A DNA stretch of 54,969 bases from Chloroflexota bacterium (GCA_023459215.1 JAEWVF010000017.1:1-54969), one strand, 5' to 3'; positions 22,276-30,287 are shown, numbered from the stretch's first letter. Notes: a model not told the origin generated them from the letters alone. Translations and numbers: made by a program.

Positions 22276-23253
22276 ATGAATATCGATATCCGCTCCGGAT
22301 TGCAAACAGCCATTTTATTGGCAGGGTTGGGGGCGCTGTTCCTGTTCGTGGGGGGCATTCGCTCCATTCGACAGGGATACAAGGTAATGTATTTTCGCTT
22401 ACGCCAGGAGCGCGTTGCGAGCGGCTGGCGGAATATTGGGCTATCTCTCGTTTTCGGCGGACTGGCATTCATCCTGGCGATGTGGGGCGAACCGGTCGCT
22501 TACACCTACTTTCCGCCTTCGCCAACCACCACGCTTTCGCCGACGCCCAGCTTAAGCCCGACCATCACCCTCAGCCCGACAATTACACTCAGCCCGACCA
22601 TCACCTTCACACCGGCGATTTCGGACACGCCTACCATCACACCCACCCCGTTCATCCCAGCGGCGATAGAAGCCAGTTTCATTGCCGAAGTAACCCCCAA
22701 TCCCGATTCCATCTTCAGCCCGCTGGTTTTTGGGCGCGGCATTGACAACGATTACCAGCCGGTTAACCCGGGGGCCATTTTCAGCAACCCCATCCGCCGG
22801 ATTATCGCCGTTTATAGCTATGACAAGATGCAAACGGGGGTACAGTGGAGCGTTCTCTGGTACAGGGATGGGGAATTGCTCTATTACGAAACCACTCCCT
22901 GGGAAGGCAGCACCGGCGGCTACGGGGTGGTTGAATGGAATCCGGGCGAAGCGGCCTGGCTGCCCGGCGAATACGAGGTGCAAATCTTTGTCGGATTGGA
23001 ATGGAAAGCTGTCGGACGATTTGTGGTGGAGGGCGAACCCAACACTGCCACGCCTTCACCGGCGCCATCGGCGACCAACCCGCCGACCGCCACGCTGATC
23101 CCCTCCCCGACCCGGCTGCCCTCGGCCACGCCACAGCCGACGCTGACCCGCGCCCCATCGCGCACACCCGCGCCGACGACAACCAAAGTGCCAACCCGCA
23201 CGCCGCTGCCGACCGATACACTCTGGCCGACCATCACCCCGGCATCGCCTTAA
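22276..23253 (+). CDS. Two-helix membrane protein with Thr/Pro linker and exposed beta domain
   Basis: 325 residues. A helix at about 10-28, a basic cytosolic segment (RSIRQGYKVMYFRLRQERVASGWR), a second helix at about 56-76, a Thr/Pro/Ser linker with repeated SPTITL (about 90-130), a globular beta domain at about 140-255 (SVLWYRDGELLYYETTPWEG, PGEYEVQIFVG) and a Thr/Pro-rich tail. The linker and tail fit an extracellular, possibly O-glycosylated stalk. The start at 22276 fits the leaderless -10 box; the frame extends a little further upstream. The same layout recurs at 31222-31890. Function unknown. Confidence 0.7.
   Translation: MNIDIRSGLQTAILLAGLGALFLFVGGIRSIRQGYKVMYFRLRQERVASGWRNIGLSLVFGGLAFILAMWGEPVAYTYFPPSPTTTLSPTPSLSPTITLSPTITLSPTITFTPAISDTPTITPTPFIPAAIEASFIAEVTPNPDSIFSPLVFGRGIDNDYQPVNPGAIFSNPIRRIIAVYSYDKMQTGVQWSVLWYRDGELLYYETTPWEGSTGGYGVVEWNPGEAAWLPGEYEVQIFVGLEWKAVGRFVVEGEPNTATPSPAPSATNPPTATLIPSPTRLPSATPQPTLTRAPSRTPAPTTTKVPTRTPLPTDTLWPTITPASP
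22551..22620 (+). repeat. Coding microrepeat SPTITL
   Basis: Tandem units of the type AGCCCGACCATCACCCTC encode SPTITL three to four times in the linker of the protein 22276-23253, with small base changes between units. Confidence 0.7.
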
Positions 23254-23260
23254 CGTGAAG

Positions 23261-24010
23261 TCACATTTCAGCGCGCAGTTGTTTGCAAAGTTGCAGGTAT
23301 TCCGGGCTGTTTCGATAACCGGGCTGTCCGACAGCGGGGTTTTCAAAAACCAGCGGTTCACGGTTGGGAGGCTGCCGAAGAAGCAGGATTTTCCGCCCCA
23401 GGGTGGCGGCTTCTTCAATGGCATGGGTAATGGTGATCAGGGTTAAATCCTGTTCAGCACACAATTCAAGCGTCAGGTTTTGTAAATCTTCGCGGGTGGG
23501 GGCATCGAGCGCGGAAAAAGGTTCATCCATCAACAATAAATCGGGCTGGAGGGCCAAGGTGCGGGCAATCGCTGTCCGCTGGCGCTGGCCGCCGGAGAGT
23601 TGGGCCGGATATTTGTCGGCCACTGCGCCCAGGCCGAGGCGTTCCAGCCAGAACGCTGCCGATTTAGCGGCCGGCAGGTGACGGGGAGCGTGAATCCCAT
23701 CAGCCCCATAAAAGGAACGAATCTCCAGCCCCAACTCGGCATTTTGGCGGACAGTGGCCCAGGGCAGGAGTCCAAAATCCTGCAAAATCAGGCCGGTCTG
23801 CGGGCGAGGCCGGCGAAGGATTTGGGTATTGATCTCGATCTGCCCGCGCTGAGGCAGGCGCAGACCGGCCAAAAGATAGAGCAGGGTCGTTTTGCCGCAA
23901 CCGGAAGGGCCAAGCACCGTCCAGGTTTCAGCGCGCTGCACCTGCCAGTTGAAATTCTCAAAAATGGCGGTACTGCCGTATTGGAAATGAAGGTTTTGAA
24001 TGGTAATCAT
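23261..24010 (-). CDS. ABC transporter ATP-binding protein (SsuB/TauB/ThiZ-like)
   Basis: 249 residues with Walker A GPSGCGKTT near 34-42, Q-loop ILQDFGLLPW near 75, signature LSGGQRQR near 140, Walker B LLLMDEPFSALD near 157 and the H-loop TITHAIEEA. This is the nitrate/sulfonate/taurine/thiamine-precursor importer class. It is the last gene of an operon with a periplasmic-type binding protein; no permease gene lies between or after them. A 13-bp inverted repeat fills the gap before it. Upstream of the ATG a TATAAT lies 18 nt away and no SD is visible. Confidence 0.9.
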   Translation of the reverse strand: MITIQNLHFQYGSTAIFENFNWQVQRAETWTVLGPSGCGKTTLLYLLAGLRLPQRGQIEINTQILRRPRPQTGLILQDFGLLPWATVRQNAELGLEIRSFYGADGIHAPRHLPAAKSAAFWLERLGLGAVADKYPAQLSGGQRQRTAIARTLALQPDLLLMDEPFSALDAPTREDLQNLTLELCAEQDLTLITITHAIEEAATLGRKILLLRQPPNREPLVFENPAVGQPGYRNSPEYLQLCKQLRAEM

Positions 24011-24020
24011 AAAGAAAGGG

Positions 24021-24073
24021 TGAAGGCGATTATAGCCTCTGGCGGGCTTGCTGTTGAAAAATAATCGCCTTCA
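24021..24073. repeat. 13-bp perfect inverted repeat between the binding-protein and ATPase genes
   Basis: Arms TGAAGGCGATTAT (24021-24033) and ATAATCGCCTTCA (24061-24073) flank 27 nt. The inner part can pair further (AGCC/GGCT). On the minus strand the arm nearest the ATPase gene contains TATAAT (24034-24029). It could be an attenuator, a processing hairpin, or a buried promoter. Confidence 0.7.
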
Positions 24074-24085
24074 AACCCGGATGCG

Positions 24086-25084
24086 TTATTGCATGATTAT
24101 TTTGGGCAGGTACTGGTCGGTGACCGACTCAGCGTAAGGTAAATCTTTGTCGAGCAAGCCTTTGGCCTTGGCCCAACGTAAAATATCACTCCATTCCGCT
24201 TCGGAGGGAACCCCCATCTGCGGGAAGGGCGGGATCACATAGCTTTCGAGCAGAGGCTGCGGGACAAGCTGTTTTTCAGCCAGCAGGTTGGTATATTTCT
24301 CGGGCTGGTCGTTGATCATATTCACCGCTTCCTCGATGGCGCTCAGGAAAGCCTCGACCGCCCGCGGATTGGCGTCGATGAATTCCTTGCGAAAGGAGAT
24401 TGTGGAGGCGCCATACAGCGGATACTGGGTGTCATCCAGAACGATGGCCGCTCCCTGCTGGACGGCAAGCGCGGCCAGGGGATCGGGCATGACCGCGGCG
24501 CTGAGTTCGCCCGAGCCAAGCAGAGCCATCCGATCCGGGATTTTGGGAACGGAAACGGTTTTGACTTGGCTGACCATCAGACCGTTCCGCTCAAGGAGGC
24601 GGTCAGTCACATATTCGATAATGGTTCCCTGCGAAATGCCGATTTCAACATCTTTCAGGCCGGCAACATCACTGATGCCGCTCTGCTTCGAGGCCAGGAT
24701 AAAGAAATGACCGGCATCGGGGGCTGCCATATGCCCATAACGGACAACCTGCATTTGAACTTTGTCCTTGTTGAAGAACATGACCGACAGAGCTTCATTG
24801 AGTGTGCCGTCGGCCTGCCCGGCAGCCAGCACCTGGTCGCGCTCCGGGGCCGAGGCAACCGGGATAAACTCCACTTTGAGGCCGTAGTTGGTATACAGGT
24901 CTTCGGCTTCGGCCACATACATCGGCAAGGTGTCAATCACCGGGATGACAGCCAAACGGATGGTGACAGGTTCGGCCTGTGCGATCGGTTGTTCCTGAAC
25001 TTCGACTGGCGCTGCGGCTGGTTGTTCGACACAGGCCGCAAGCAACAGGCTCAAGACAAATAACAGGGCAAATAATTTACGCAT
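24086..25084 (-). CDS. ABC transporter substrate-binding lipoprotein (NMT1/THI5-like)
   Basis: 332 residues. Signal peptide with lipobox LLLAAC (C18). The fold pattern IRLAVIPVIDTLPMYVAEAEDLY, GLKVEFIPVASAPERDQVLAAGQADGT, and SFRKEFIDANPRAVEAFL is that of binding proteins for thiamine precursors, sulfonates or nitrate. The ligand cannot be told. The ATG at 25084 lies 3 nt after the TetR stop, with AAGGAG 11 nt upstream. It belongs with the ATPase at 23261-24010, but the permease is missing. Confidence 0.88.
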   Translation of the reverse strand: MRKLFALLFVLSLLLAACVEQPAAAPVEVQEQPIAQAEPVTIRLAVIPVIDTLPMYVAEAEDLYTNYGLKVEFIPVASAPERDQVLAAGQADGTLNEALSVMFFNKDKVQMQVVRYGHMAAPDAGHFFILASKQSGISDVAGLKDVEIGISQGTIIEYVTDRLLERNGLMVSQVKTVSVPKIPDRMALLGSGELSAAVMPDPLAALAVQQGAAIVLDDTQYPLYGASTISFRKEFIDANPRAVEAFLSAIEEAVNMINDQPEKYTNLLAEKQLVPQPLLESYVIPPFPQMGVPSEAEWSDILRWAKAKGLLDKDLPYAESVTDQYLPKIIMQ

Positions 25085-25087
25085 TGT

Positions 25088-25699
25088 TCATTCACTCCTT
25101 ATCGTTTTGAAAATTCTTTCATCACTGACGCCAATCGAACGCAACAGAAAAACCCGCAGGGCGGGCAATTTCTCCTGTAAATCGGTTTCTTCGCTGTAAA
25201 TCCAGTGGATGACGATTTCGTTGAGCGCCCCCACCCAGGCGCGGGCGGCAACATCGGCCTGCAAGGGAGCAATCGAGCCATCCTGCACAGCGCGTTCCAG
25301 CCTGGATTGAATGATGACCGCAAAACGGTTGTTAATCGCGCGGCGGCGCTCTTCAAAAATCGAACCCAGTCCAACAGCCTGCACCAGGACAATTTTGGCC
25401 ATGCCGCGATATTGCTGGAACAGTTTCAGGCTCGATTGCAGCGCCAGGTCCAACTGTTGCAGGCCGTGCTCTTCATGGGCAATGCTTTCTTGCAGGCGAG
25501 ACTCGAGCAAAGCGGTAAACATCTCGATGAGAGCCAGGAAAATCTTCTCTTTGCTGGGAAAGTGGAAGTAAACCGAGCCTTTGGAAGAACCGGACTGAGC
25601 GACAATGTCATCGACGCGGGTATCGTGATAGCCCTTCTGGGCGAACACAAGCGCGGCGGCCTCCAGGATGCGGGTGCGGGTCTCGTTCGGATCGGTCAT
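25088..25699 (-). CDS. TetR/AcrR family regulator
   Basis: 203 residues. N-terminal helix-turn-helix at about 8-55 (RILEAAALVFAQKGYHDTRVDDIVAQSGSSKGSVYFHFPSKEKI) is the classic TetR sequence; the C-terminal ligand domain is helical. It heads the operon with the binding protein and ATPase, so it probably represses the import genes and itself in response to a related ligand. A GACTG-GT-CAGTC palindrome lies about 30 bp upstream (25731-25742), a likely operator. Confidence 0.92.
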   Translation of the reverse strand: MTDPNETRTRILEAAALVFAQKGYHDTRVDDIVAQSGSSKGSVYFHFPSKEKIFLALIEMFTALLESRLQESIAHEEHGLQQLDLALQSSLKLFQQYRGMAKIVLVQAVGLGSIFEERRRAINNRFAVIIQSRLERAVQDGSIAPLQADVAARAWVGALNEIVIHWIYSEETDLQEKLPALRVFLLRSIGVSDERIFKTIRSE

Positions 25700-25730
25700 C
25701 TCGTCAACTCTCCAGGTAAATCACTAAACC

Positions 25731-25742
25731 GACTGGTCAGTC
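25731..25742. promoter_or_regulatory. Probable TetR operator
   Basis: Palindrome GACTGGTCAGTC: arms GACTG and CAGTC around GT, in the context AACCGACTGGTCAGTCTAGT. It resembles the AACCGACCGGTCGGTT-type sites bound by PaaR-like TetR proteins and lies directly upstream of the tetR gene. Confidence 0.6.
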
Positions 25743-25770
25743 TAGTAAAGCGGCGCAATGATACTATAAA

Positions 25771-25807
25771 AAGAAAAAAGGCGAAAGAAGCCTTGCTTCC
25801 TTCGCCT
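25771..25807 (-). terminator. Terminator after the exoD-like gene
   Basis: Minus strand: AGGCGAA..GAAG hairpin with CTTC..TTCGCCT (one mismatch) followed by TTTTTTC. It ends transcription of 26489-25827 ahead of the tetR operator. Confidence 0.75.
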
Positions 25808-25826
25808 TTGCATCCAAAAGTAACTT

Positions 25827-26489
25827 TTAGCCAGCAACCATCAAGCGTAACAGCTCATAAATCGTCATGCCCCCACCCGCAATCAGGGCCGAAAAATAGA
25901 TGATCGTGGCCAGGTTGGAAACATGCCCAAGCAGAATACTGCCGCCATCCTTTTGAATCAGCCCAACCGCAAAAAAGATCAGCGCAACCGCCGGGAGCGT
26001 ATTGCTGAATGGGATAAAGCTGAATGGGACCATGAGCAGCAACGCCGCCAGGATAAAAGACAATTTATTGATCAAATCCCCGGCGCGGCTATCGACCAGC
26101 CAGGCAAGGCGGTGCGGCCGGCTGATTTTCTCCAAACGGTTGAACCAGACCATGGCGCGGTTCAAACCAGACGCCAAGCTCTCGGTGGAAAGCAAGCGAT
26201 TGGCTATTCTTTTCGGCAGCCAGAGTTTACGCTGGAACAAGCGGGTAATGCCAATCAGCAAAATGGCGCTGCCAAAAACCGTGCTCACGCCCGGAATGGA
26301 AACCGGGACAAGAAAAACGAGCGACAGGAAAATCGTCACCAACATCAAGCTGTCATTGCCGATGATTTCCAAAATCTCGATCAGGGTCACGCCTTTGGGC
26401 GGCAGGTTTTCGATGACCAATTTCAGTTTTTCGCCGAGGGAATTGGTCTGCAATGCTTCTTCTGTTTGATTTAATTCCAAATGACTCAC
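25827..26489 (-). CDS. ExoD-like exopolysaccharide synthesis protein
   Basis: 220 residues of the ExoD family (PF06055): a short soluble start, then three or four membrane segments with the family pattern GVTLIEILEIIGNDSLMLVTIFLSLVFLVPVSIPGVSTVFG and PRRIANRLL-like KRIANRLLS. ExoD affects exopolysaccharide production and stress tolerance in rhizobia; biochemistry is unknown. Start is GTG at 26489 with AAAGGA 9 nt upstream. Its promoter GGGTATAAT overlaps the stop codon of the upstream gene. Confidence 0.85.
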   Translation of the reverse strand: MSHLELNQTEEALQTNSLGEKLKLVIENLPPKGVTLIEILEIIGNDSLMLVTIFLSLVFLVPVSIPGVSTVFGSAILLIGITRLFQRKLWLPKRIANRLLSTESLASGLNRAMVWFNRLEKISRPHRLAWLVDSRAGDLINKLSFILAALLLMVPFSFIPFSNTLPAVALIFFAVGLIQKDGGSILLGHVSNLATIIYFSALIAGGGMTIYELLRLMVAG

Positions 26490-26579
26490 AGCTTTTTTCC
26501 TTTACTTACATTTTAAAATCTATTCCGTTTTGGTCATAAGCATGTTTCAAAACAGAGCCTGCTGCCAGGCAAGTTCAAG

Positions 26580-26588
26580 ATTATACCC
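26580..26588 (-). promoter_or_regulatory. -10 box GGGTATAAT of the exoD-like gene
   Basis: Minus-strand GGGTATAAT overlaps the stop codon of the DsbA-cyclophilin gene and precedes the exoD-like GTG by about 90 nt. Confidence 0.5.
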
Positions 26589-27835
26589 TATCGTTCCTCA
26601 ATGATTACCGTAATCAAACGGTCACCGGCGGGAACATCCTGGCCAGGCAGAGCATCGCGCGCAGCCAATTTTTCGGCAACTTCGAAACCGCTGACCACCT
26701 CGCCAAAGATGGTATAACCGCCATCCAGATGCGGTGCAGGCCCGAGCGTAATAAAGAACTGGCTGCCGGTCGTATCTGGCCCGGTATTCGCCATCCCAAG
26801 CAATCCTGCCCGGTCAAACTTCAAACCGGATGCGGTTTCGTTGATAATGAAGTAACCCGGGTTGCCCGCGCCAGTGCCAGACGGATCGCCGGTCTGGGCC
26901 ATAAAACCCGGGATCACGCGGTGAAAAGTAATATCATCATACCAACCGTTTTGCGCCAGGAAAACAAAACTATTAACCGTTACCGGAGCAAGGTCGGCAT
27001 ATAAACGCAAGACAATATCACCTTTTTCGGTTTTCAGGGTGGCATAATAGCGTTTGGCCGGGTCGATAACCATTTCAGGGCAGGTGGCAAACTGGTGTTG
27101 CCCCAGGACAATCATGCCAACGATGAACTTCAAACTGCCATAATTGATCGGGCCAGTGTAAATCTGGCCATTAATCAACAGGAGGGGCGAACCGGGCAGT
27201 CCGATCTCAAGACCAGACGAAAACGCCCTTTCGGGAGTATCGGCAACAGCGGCGGAGTTGATATCCGCCTCAAATTGGGCCGAATCCAGTCCAAGTTGCC
27301 CGGCCAGGCTGGCAAAGTAGCGCCCCAAAACCGGTTCGGCCAGTTCCGTCCAGGCAGCCTGATCCTGAAACAGGGCATTGTGCATTTCCCAAAATTTTCC
27401 CTGCAACCCGGCCGCTTCCACCGCCCGAACCGCCGCGCCCGAATTGGGGTAGGCCGTCAGGATGGGAAAATGGCGAAACACCAGGCGCAAATCGTCAGGA
27501 TATTCATCCGCCAGGCGATTCAGGATTTCGGCCAAGGGTGCGCAGTTCGGGCAGGCAAAGTCTGAGTAAACGATGATGGTAGCAGGCGCTGTCTGCGGTC
27601 CGCGCAGGTGGTCGTACTCGCCCTGACCGGGTTTGGCGAACAAGGACGGTGCGTCAGAATCCGGGGTGGGCTGGGCAAGCACCGCCTGACAGCCCGATAA
27701 ATCGACCTGGGTTGGCGGAAAAGTGGGCAGTTCGAGAACTGCCTGGGGCGTTTCAGTCGGCAACACTTTTGGCACCGCAGGGGCACAAGCCGACAGGAAT
27801 AACACGAAAGACAAAACAAAGGTTGGTAAACGCAT
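26588..27835 (-). CDS. Lipoprotein fusion of DsbA-type thioredoxin and cyclophilin domains
   Basis: 415 residues. Lipobox LSAC (C17), then a Pro/Thr-rich linker. Residues about 78-245 are a DsbA/Thioredoxin_4 domain with active site C95-P-N-C98 in YSDFACPNCAPLAEIL. Residues about 258-415 are a cyclophilin-type prolyl isomerase (FHRVIPGFMAQTGDPSGTG, GMANTGPDTTGSQFFIT). The two folding activities are thus tethered on one surface lipoprotein, presumably to oxidise and fold secreted proteins. The cyclophilin part closely resembles the separate membrane-anchored enzyme at 46088-46786. GAGG precedes the ATG. The gene follows the HExxH protein gene after 6 nt. Confidence 0.88.
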   Translation of the reverse strand: MRLPTFVLSFVLFLSACAPAVPKVLPTETPQAVLELPTFPPTQVDLSGCQAVLAQPTPDSDAPSLFAKPGQGEYDHLRGPQTAPATIIVYSDFACPNCAPLAEILNRLADEYPDDLRLVFRHFPILTAYPNSGAAVRAVEAAGLQGKFWEMHNALFQDQAAWTELAEPVLGRYFASLAGQLGLDSAQFEADINSAAVADTPERAFSSGLEIGLPGSPLLLINGQIYTGPINYGSLKFIVGMIVLGQHQFATCPEMVIDPAKRYYATLKTEKGDIVLRLYADLAPVTVNSFVFLAQNGWYDDITFHRVIPGFMAQTGDPSGTGAGNPGYFIINETASGLKFDRAGLLGMANTGPDTTGSQFFITLGPAPHLDGGYTIFGEVVSGFEVAEKLAARDALPGQDVPAGDRLITVIIEER

Positions 27836-27841
27836 GACCCT

Positions 27842-29104
27842 CTATTCCAAAGCAGCCTGGAGTTCGGCGAAAGAACTCATCCGGCCAATCTGATCGAGAA
27901 AATCTTTTAGGTTGGCGCTGCGGGCGCGCAGTTCGCGAACTGCCGGGCCGACCGGGTCTTCCCCGGCAGCGCCGCCAGCTACATCGGCATACGCGCCATA
28001 AAAAGCAAAATAGGCCTGGTTCAACTTGCGGATGGCGTAGCCGCGCGCCCAAAAAACCTGCCGGCGCGATTCAAGGTAGGATTCGGCCTCGTCAATTTTC
28101 CCCTCCGCCAGCAGTTCGTCAGCGCGGACACGCGTCTCGTGCATTTCGGCGCGAAAGTCGAAGGGTGGCGGGAAGCTACCGGGGCCAATCGGGCCAGAAT
28201 CAACGGCAGCCAGTTGACGGGTGGAATCGTAGCGGTGAATAAATTCGGGATAGTAACGTTCCATCACCATCCGGCCAATCTCGTTGCCCGCAATTGAGGC
28301 CGTGGTTTCATTCATCGTGCGAACTTCCGGGCTGGTTTCATAATTCCAACCCAGAGGCTGGTAAGCCAGGTAAATGTGAATCCACTCGTGCGCGATGGTA
28401 TCCGAAAGCCAACCCAGGGCCGTGGTACGCATGACCATGGTCGGGTAGAGCGCAATCCCGCCCACCGGCACTACCAGGGAGGAAACGTTCATCTTCTCAT
28501 CCACAGCCGATTCGACCGATTCGGCCTGCTCGGTGGTCAGATCGGGATCAAGCAAGTAGCTGGTTTTCTGTTCGATGCGTTCGCGCGGAGAAACAACCAG
28601 GTTCTGGGGCAAAGGCGTGATGTGGTAGAGCACCCAGGGAATCGGCTGGCCGCCAAGAGTCAAGCCTTGCTCGCGCAGGATTTCAGTCACCTGGGTTTCC
28701 AGGGTGGCCTCAGCCAGGGGAGCCACCGCATCGTACTGACGGCTCAAATCGGCCAGCAAGGCGCGTTCACTGGCTGAGACGGCGCGGGCATCGCTGATGT
28801 TTGGATCGGCATAGATGATGCGAATATCGTTCTCGACCTGTTGAATTTGTTCAACCAGGCGCAGGTATTCACGAACCGTCCCCACCTGGCTGGCCGGGTC
28901 GAGGTAGCGCGGACTGCCCAACGCAGCCTGGCCCAGTTTTACCCAAAGCGCTTTTATCGTCCAGGTTGTGTAGTCAAAGGAATTATCCCAGGCCAGCAGG
29001 TGAACCTGCTGCTGGGGCGTTGAAATCTGGGGAGTGCCTGAAGCCAGTAAAAGGAGCAAAACCAGGGGGAAGAGTAAATTCGCGATTCGTTCAAGCCAAT
29101 GCAT
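27842..29104 (-). CDS. Membrane-anchored HExxH metalloprotease-like protein
   Basis: 420 residues with an N-terminal signal-anchor (about 8-22). The zinc motif HEWIH is at 239-243 within TIAHEWIHIYLAYQPLG, and Glu266 in NETTASIAGNEIG, 22 residues on, is a plausible third ligand, giving a gluzincin-like layout. The rest is mostly helical and I recognise no named family. Transcription from TATAAT at 29117-29112 would start within a base or so of the ATG, so the gene is leaderless. It is the first gene of a two-gene unit with the DsbA-cyclophilin fusion, suggesting roles in extracellular protein quality control (inference). Confidence 0.7.
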   Translation of the reverse strand: MHWLERIANLLFPLVLLLLLASGTPQISTPQQQVHLLAWDNSFDYTTWTIKALWVKLGQAALGSPRYLDPASQVGTVREYLRLVEQIQQVENDIRIIYADPNISDARAVSASERALLADLSRQYDAVAPLAEATLETQVTEILREQGLTLGGQPIPWVLYHITPLPQNLVVSPRERIEQKTSYLLDPDLTTEQAESVESAVDEKMNVSSLVVPVGGIALYPTMVMRTTALGWLSDTIAHEWIHIYLAYQPLGWNYETSPEVRTMNETTASIAGNEIGRMVMERYYPEFIHRYDSTRQLAAVDSGPIGPGSFPPPFDFRAEMHETRVRADELLAEGKIDEAESYLESRRQVFWARGYAIRKLNQAYFAFYGAYADVAGGAAGEDPVGPAVRELRARSANLKDFLDQIGRMSSFAELQAALE

Positions 29105-29111
29105 AAGGCCG

Positions 29112-29117
29112 ATTATA
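29112..29117 (-). promoter_or_regulatory. -10 box of the HExxH protein gene
   Basis: TATAAT on the minus strand, 7 nt before the ATG at 29104. It sits in a GATTATAATC palindrome. Confidence 0.55.
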
Positions 29118-29135
29118 ATCGCACAGGAAGCAAGT

Positions 29136-29141
29136 TATAAT
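29136..29141 (+). promoter_or_regulatory. -10 box of the Ser/Thr kinase gene
   Basis: TATAAT on the plus strand about 63 nt before the ATG at 29205; AGGAA lies just before the start. The -35 is unclear. Confidence 0.4.
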
Positions 29142-29204
29142 AAAGGAAGGATTGCGCAACACTACGCCGAAAACTACTGCGCAACCCCATTGGAGACATA
29201 GGAA

Positions 29205-30194
29205 ATGCCGCTCCCGATCAAATCGGGGGAGGTCTTGCGTGATCGCTACACCATCCGCGAGCGTATCGGTCAGGGAGGCATGGGCAACATCTACCTCGCT
29301 GACGACCGCGTTCTCGCCGGAAGGCGCTGTGCGCTTAAGGAAGTTGAACACGACCGCAACCTCCCTAAAAAAATCCTGAGCGAAGCCCGCGAACAGTTCC
29401 TGCGCGAGGCGACTGTCCTTGCGCGCCTGGATCACCCCAACCTGCCTAAAGTCTCCGATTTCTTCTCGATCCAGGAGCGCGATTACCTGGTGATGGATTA
29501 TGTCCCTGGCAAAGATTTGCGCGCCCTGATGCTTGAGGCGCGCCAAAAGAGCACTTTCCTGGACGAAAGCGATGTGATGGATTGGACAGCCCAACTCTGC
29601 GACGCCCTGACCTATCTTCACCGCCAGGACCCGCCACTTGTCCACCGCGATATCAAACCTTCCAACCTGAAAATCACGCCCGACGGCCTGCTCAAGCTGG
29701 TCGATTTTGGGCTGGTCAAAGTGCTCTCCCCTGATGAAGAAACCATCACCATCATCCAGGGCCAGGGGACGGTTCTGTACACGCCGCTGGAGCAATATGG
29801 CGGCTCCGAAAGCCACACCGACATCCGCTCGGATATTTACGCTTTTGGGGCAACCCTCTATCACCTGTTGACCGGCCAACCGCCAGTGGATGCGCGCCAG
29901 CGCTTCCTTAACCCGGATGTATTAACGCCGCCGCGCCAGATCAACCCGCAAATTTCCATGCGCACCGAACGGGCGATCCTGTGGGCAATGGAACTTCACC
30001 CGGCCCAGCGCCCGGAAACAATCGAAACCTTCCGGCAGTTTTTGTTCGGCACCAAAGAACTACCTCCGCGCCCAATGCTGCGCGCACGGCGCGCAACTAC
30101 GCTTGATGCGCTGCTGGCTCCGCCCGAAAGCATCCTGCTCGGGATTACGGCGGTGCTGTTGTTAATCAGCCTGATTGCCACACTCGGGCGTTAA
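29205..30194 (+). CDS. Ser/Thr protein kinase with C-terminal membrane anchor
   Basis: 329 residues. Hanks-type kinase domain at about 15-280: Gly loop IGQGGMGNIY (21-30), ATP lysine K45, catalytic HRDIKPSN with D149, and DFG at 167-169, then TVLYTPLEQYGG as the P+1 region. A single membrane helix at about 304-326 ends the protein, with no PASTA or other sensor domain outside, so signals must come from the inside or from partners. The ATG at 29205 follows AGGAA. An FHA-winged helix protein at 46846 could be a downstream reader (inference). Confidence 0.92.
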   Translation: MPLPIKSGEVLRDRYTIRERIGQGGMGNIYLADDRVLAGRRCALKEVEHDRNLPKKILSEAREQFLREATVLARLDHPNLPKVSDFFSIQERDYLVMDYVPGKDLRALMLEARQKSTFLDESDVMDWTAQLCDALTYLHRQDPPLVHRDIKPSNLKITPDGLLKLVDFGLVKVLSPDEETITIIQGQGTVLYTPLEQYGGSESHTDIRSDIYAFGATLYHLLTGQPPVDARQRFLNPDVLTPPRQINPQISMRTERAILWAMELHPAQRPETIETFRQFLFGTKELPPRPMLRARRATTLDALLAPPESILLGITAVLLLISLIATLGR

Positions 30195-30224
30195 CCCTCC
30201 CCTTCTCAGTTATAAAATGCCCGT

Positions 30225-30273
30225 GGTCACAAATTACGCGGTTATGCTCTTATAAACCGCGCAATTTGTGACC
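30225..30273. repeat. Long inverted repeat after the kinase gene
   Basis: 19-base arms GGTCACAAATTACGCGGTT (30225-30243) and AACCGCGCAATTTGTGACC (30255-30273) with an 11-nt loop; one A-C mismatch on the plus strand that becomes a U-G pair on the minus strand. It lacks a T-run, so it is not a standard terminator. It lies directly before the GGGTATAAT box at 30279. Confidence 0.8.
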
Positions 30274-30278
30274 GGGAC

Positions 30279-30287
30279 GGGTATAAT
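30279..30287 (+). promoter_or_regulatory. -10 box GGGTATAAT of the nucleoside phosphorylase gene
   Basis: TATAAT at 30282-30287 preceded by GGG, starting 5 bp after the long inverted repeat; the leader before the ATG at 30355 is about 60 nt. Confidence 0.55.

Noticed and set aside
22500..22640. CRISPR-like periodic DNA in the SPTITL region and at 17491-17890
   Set aside because: The units are short, codon-phased, drift at third positions and encode Thr/Pro linkers; they are protein repeats, not an array.
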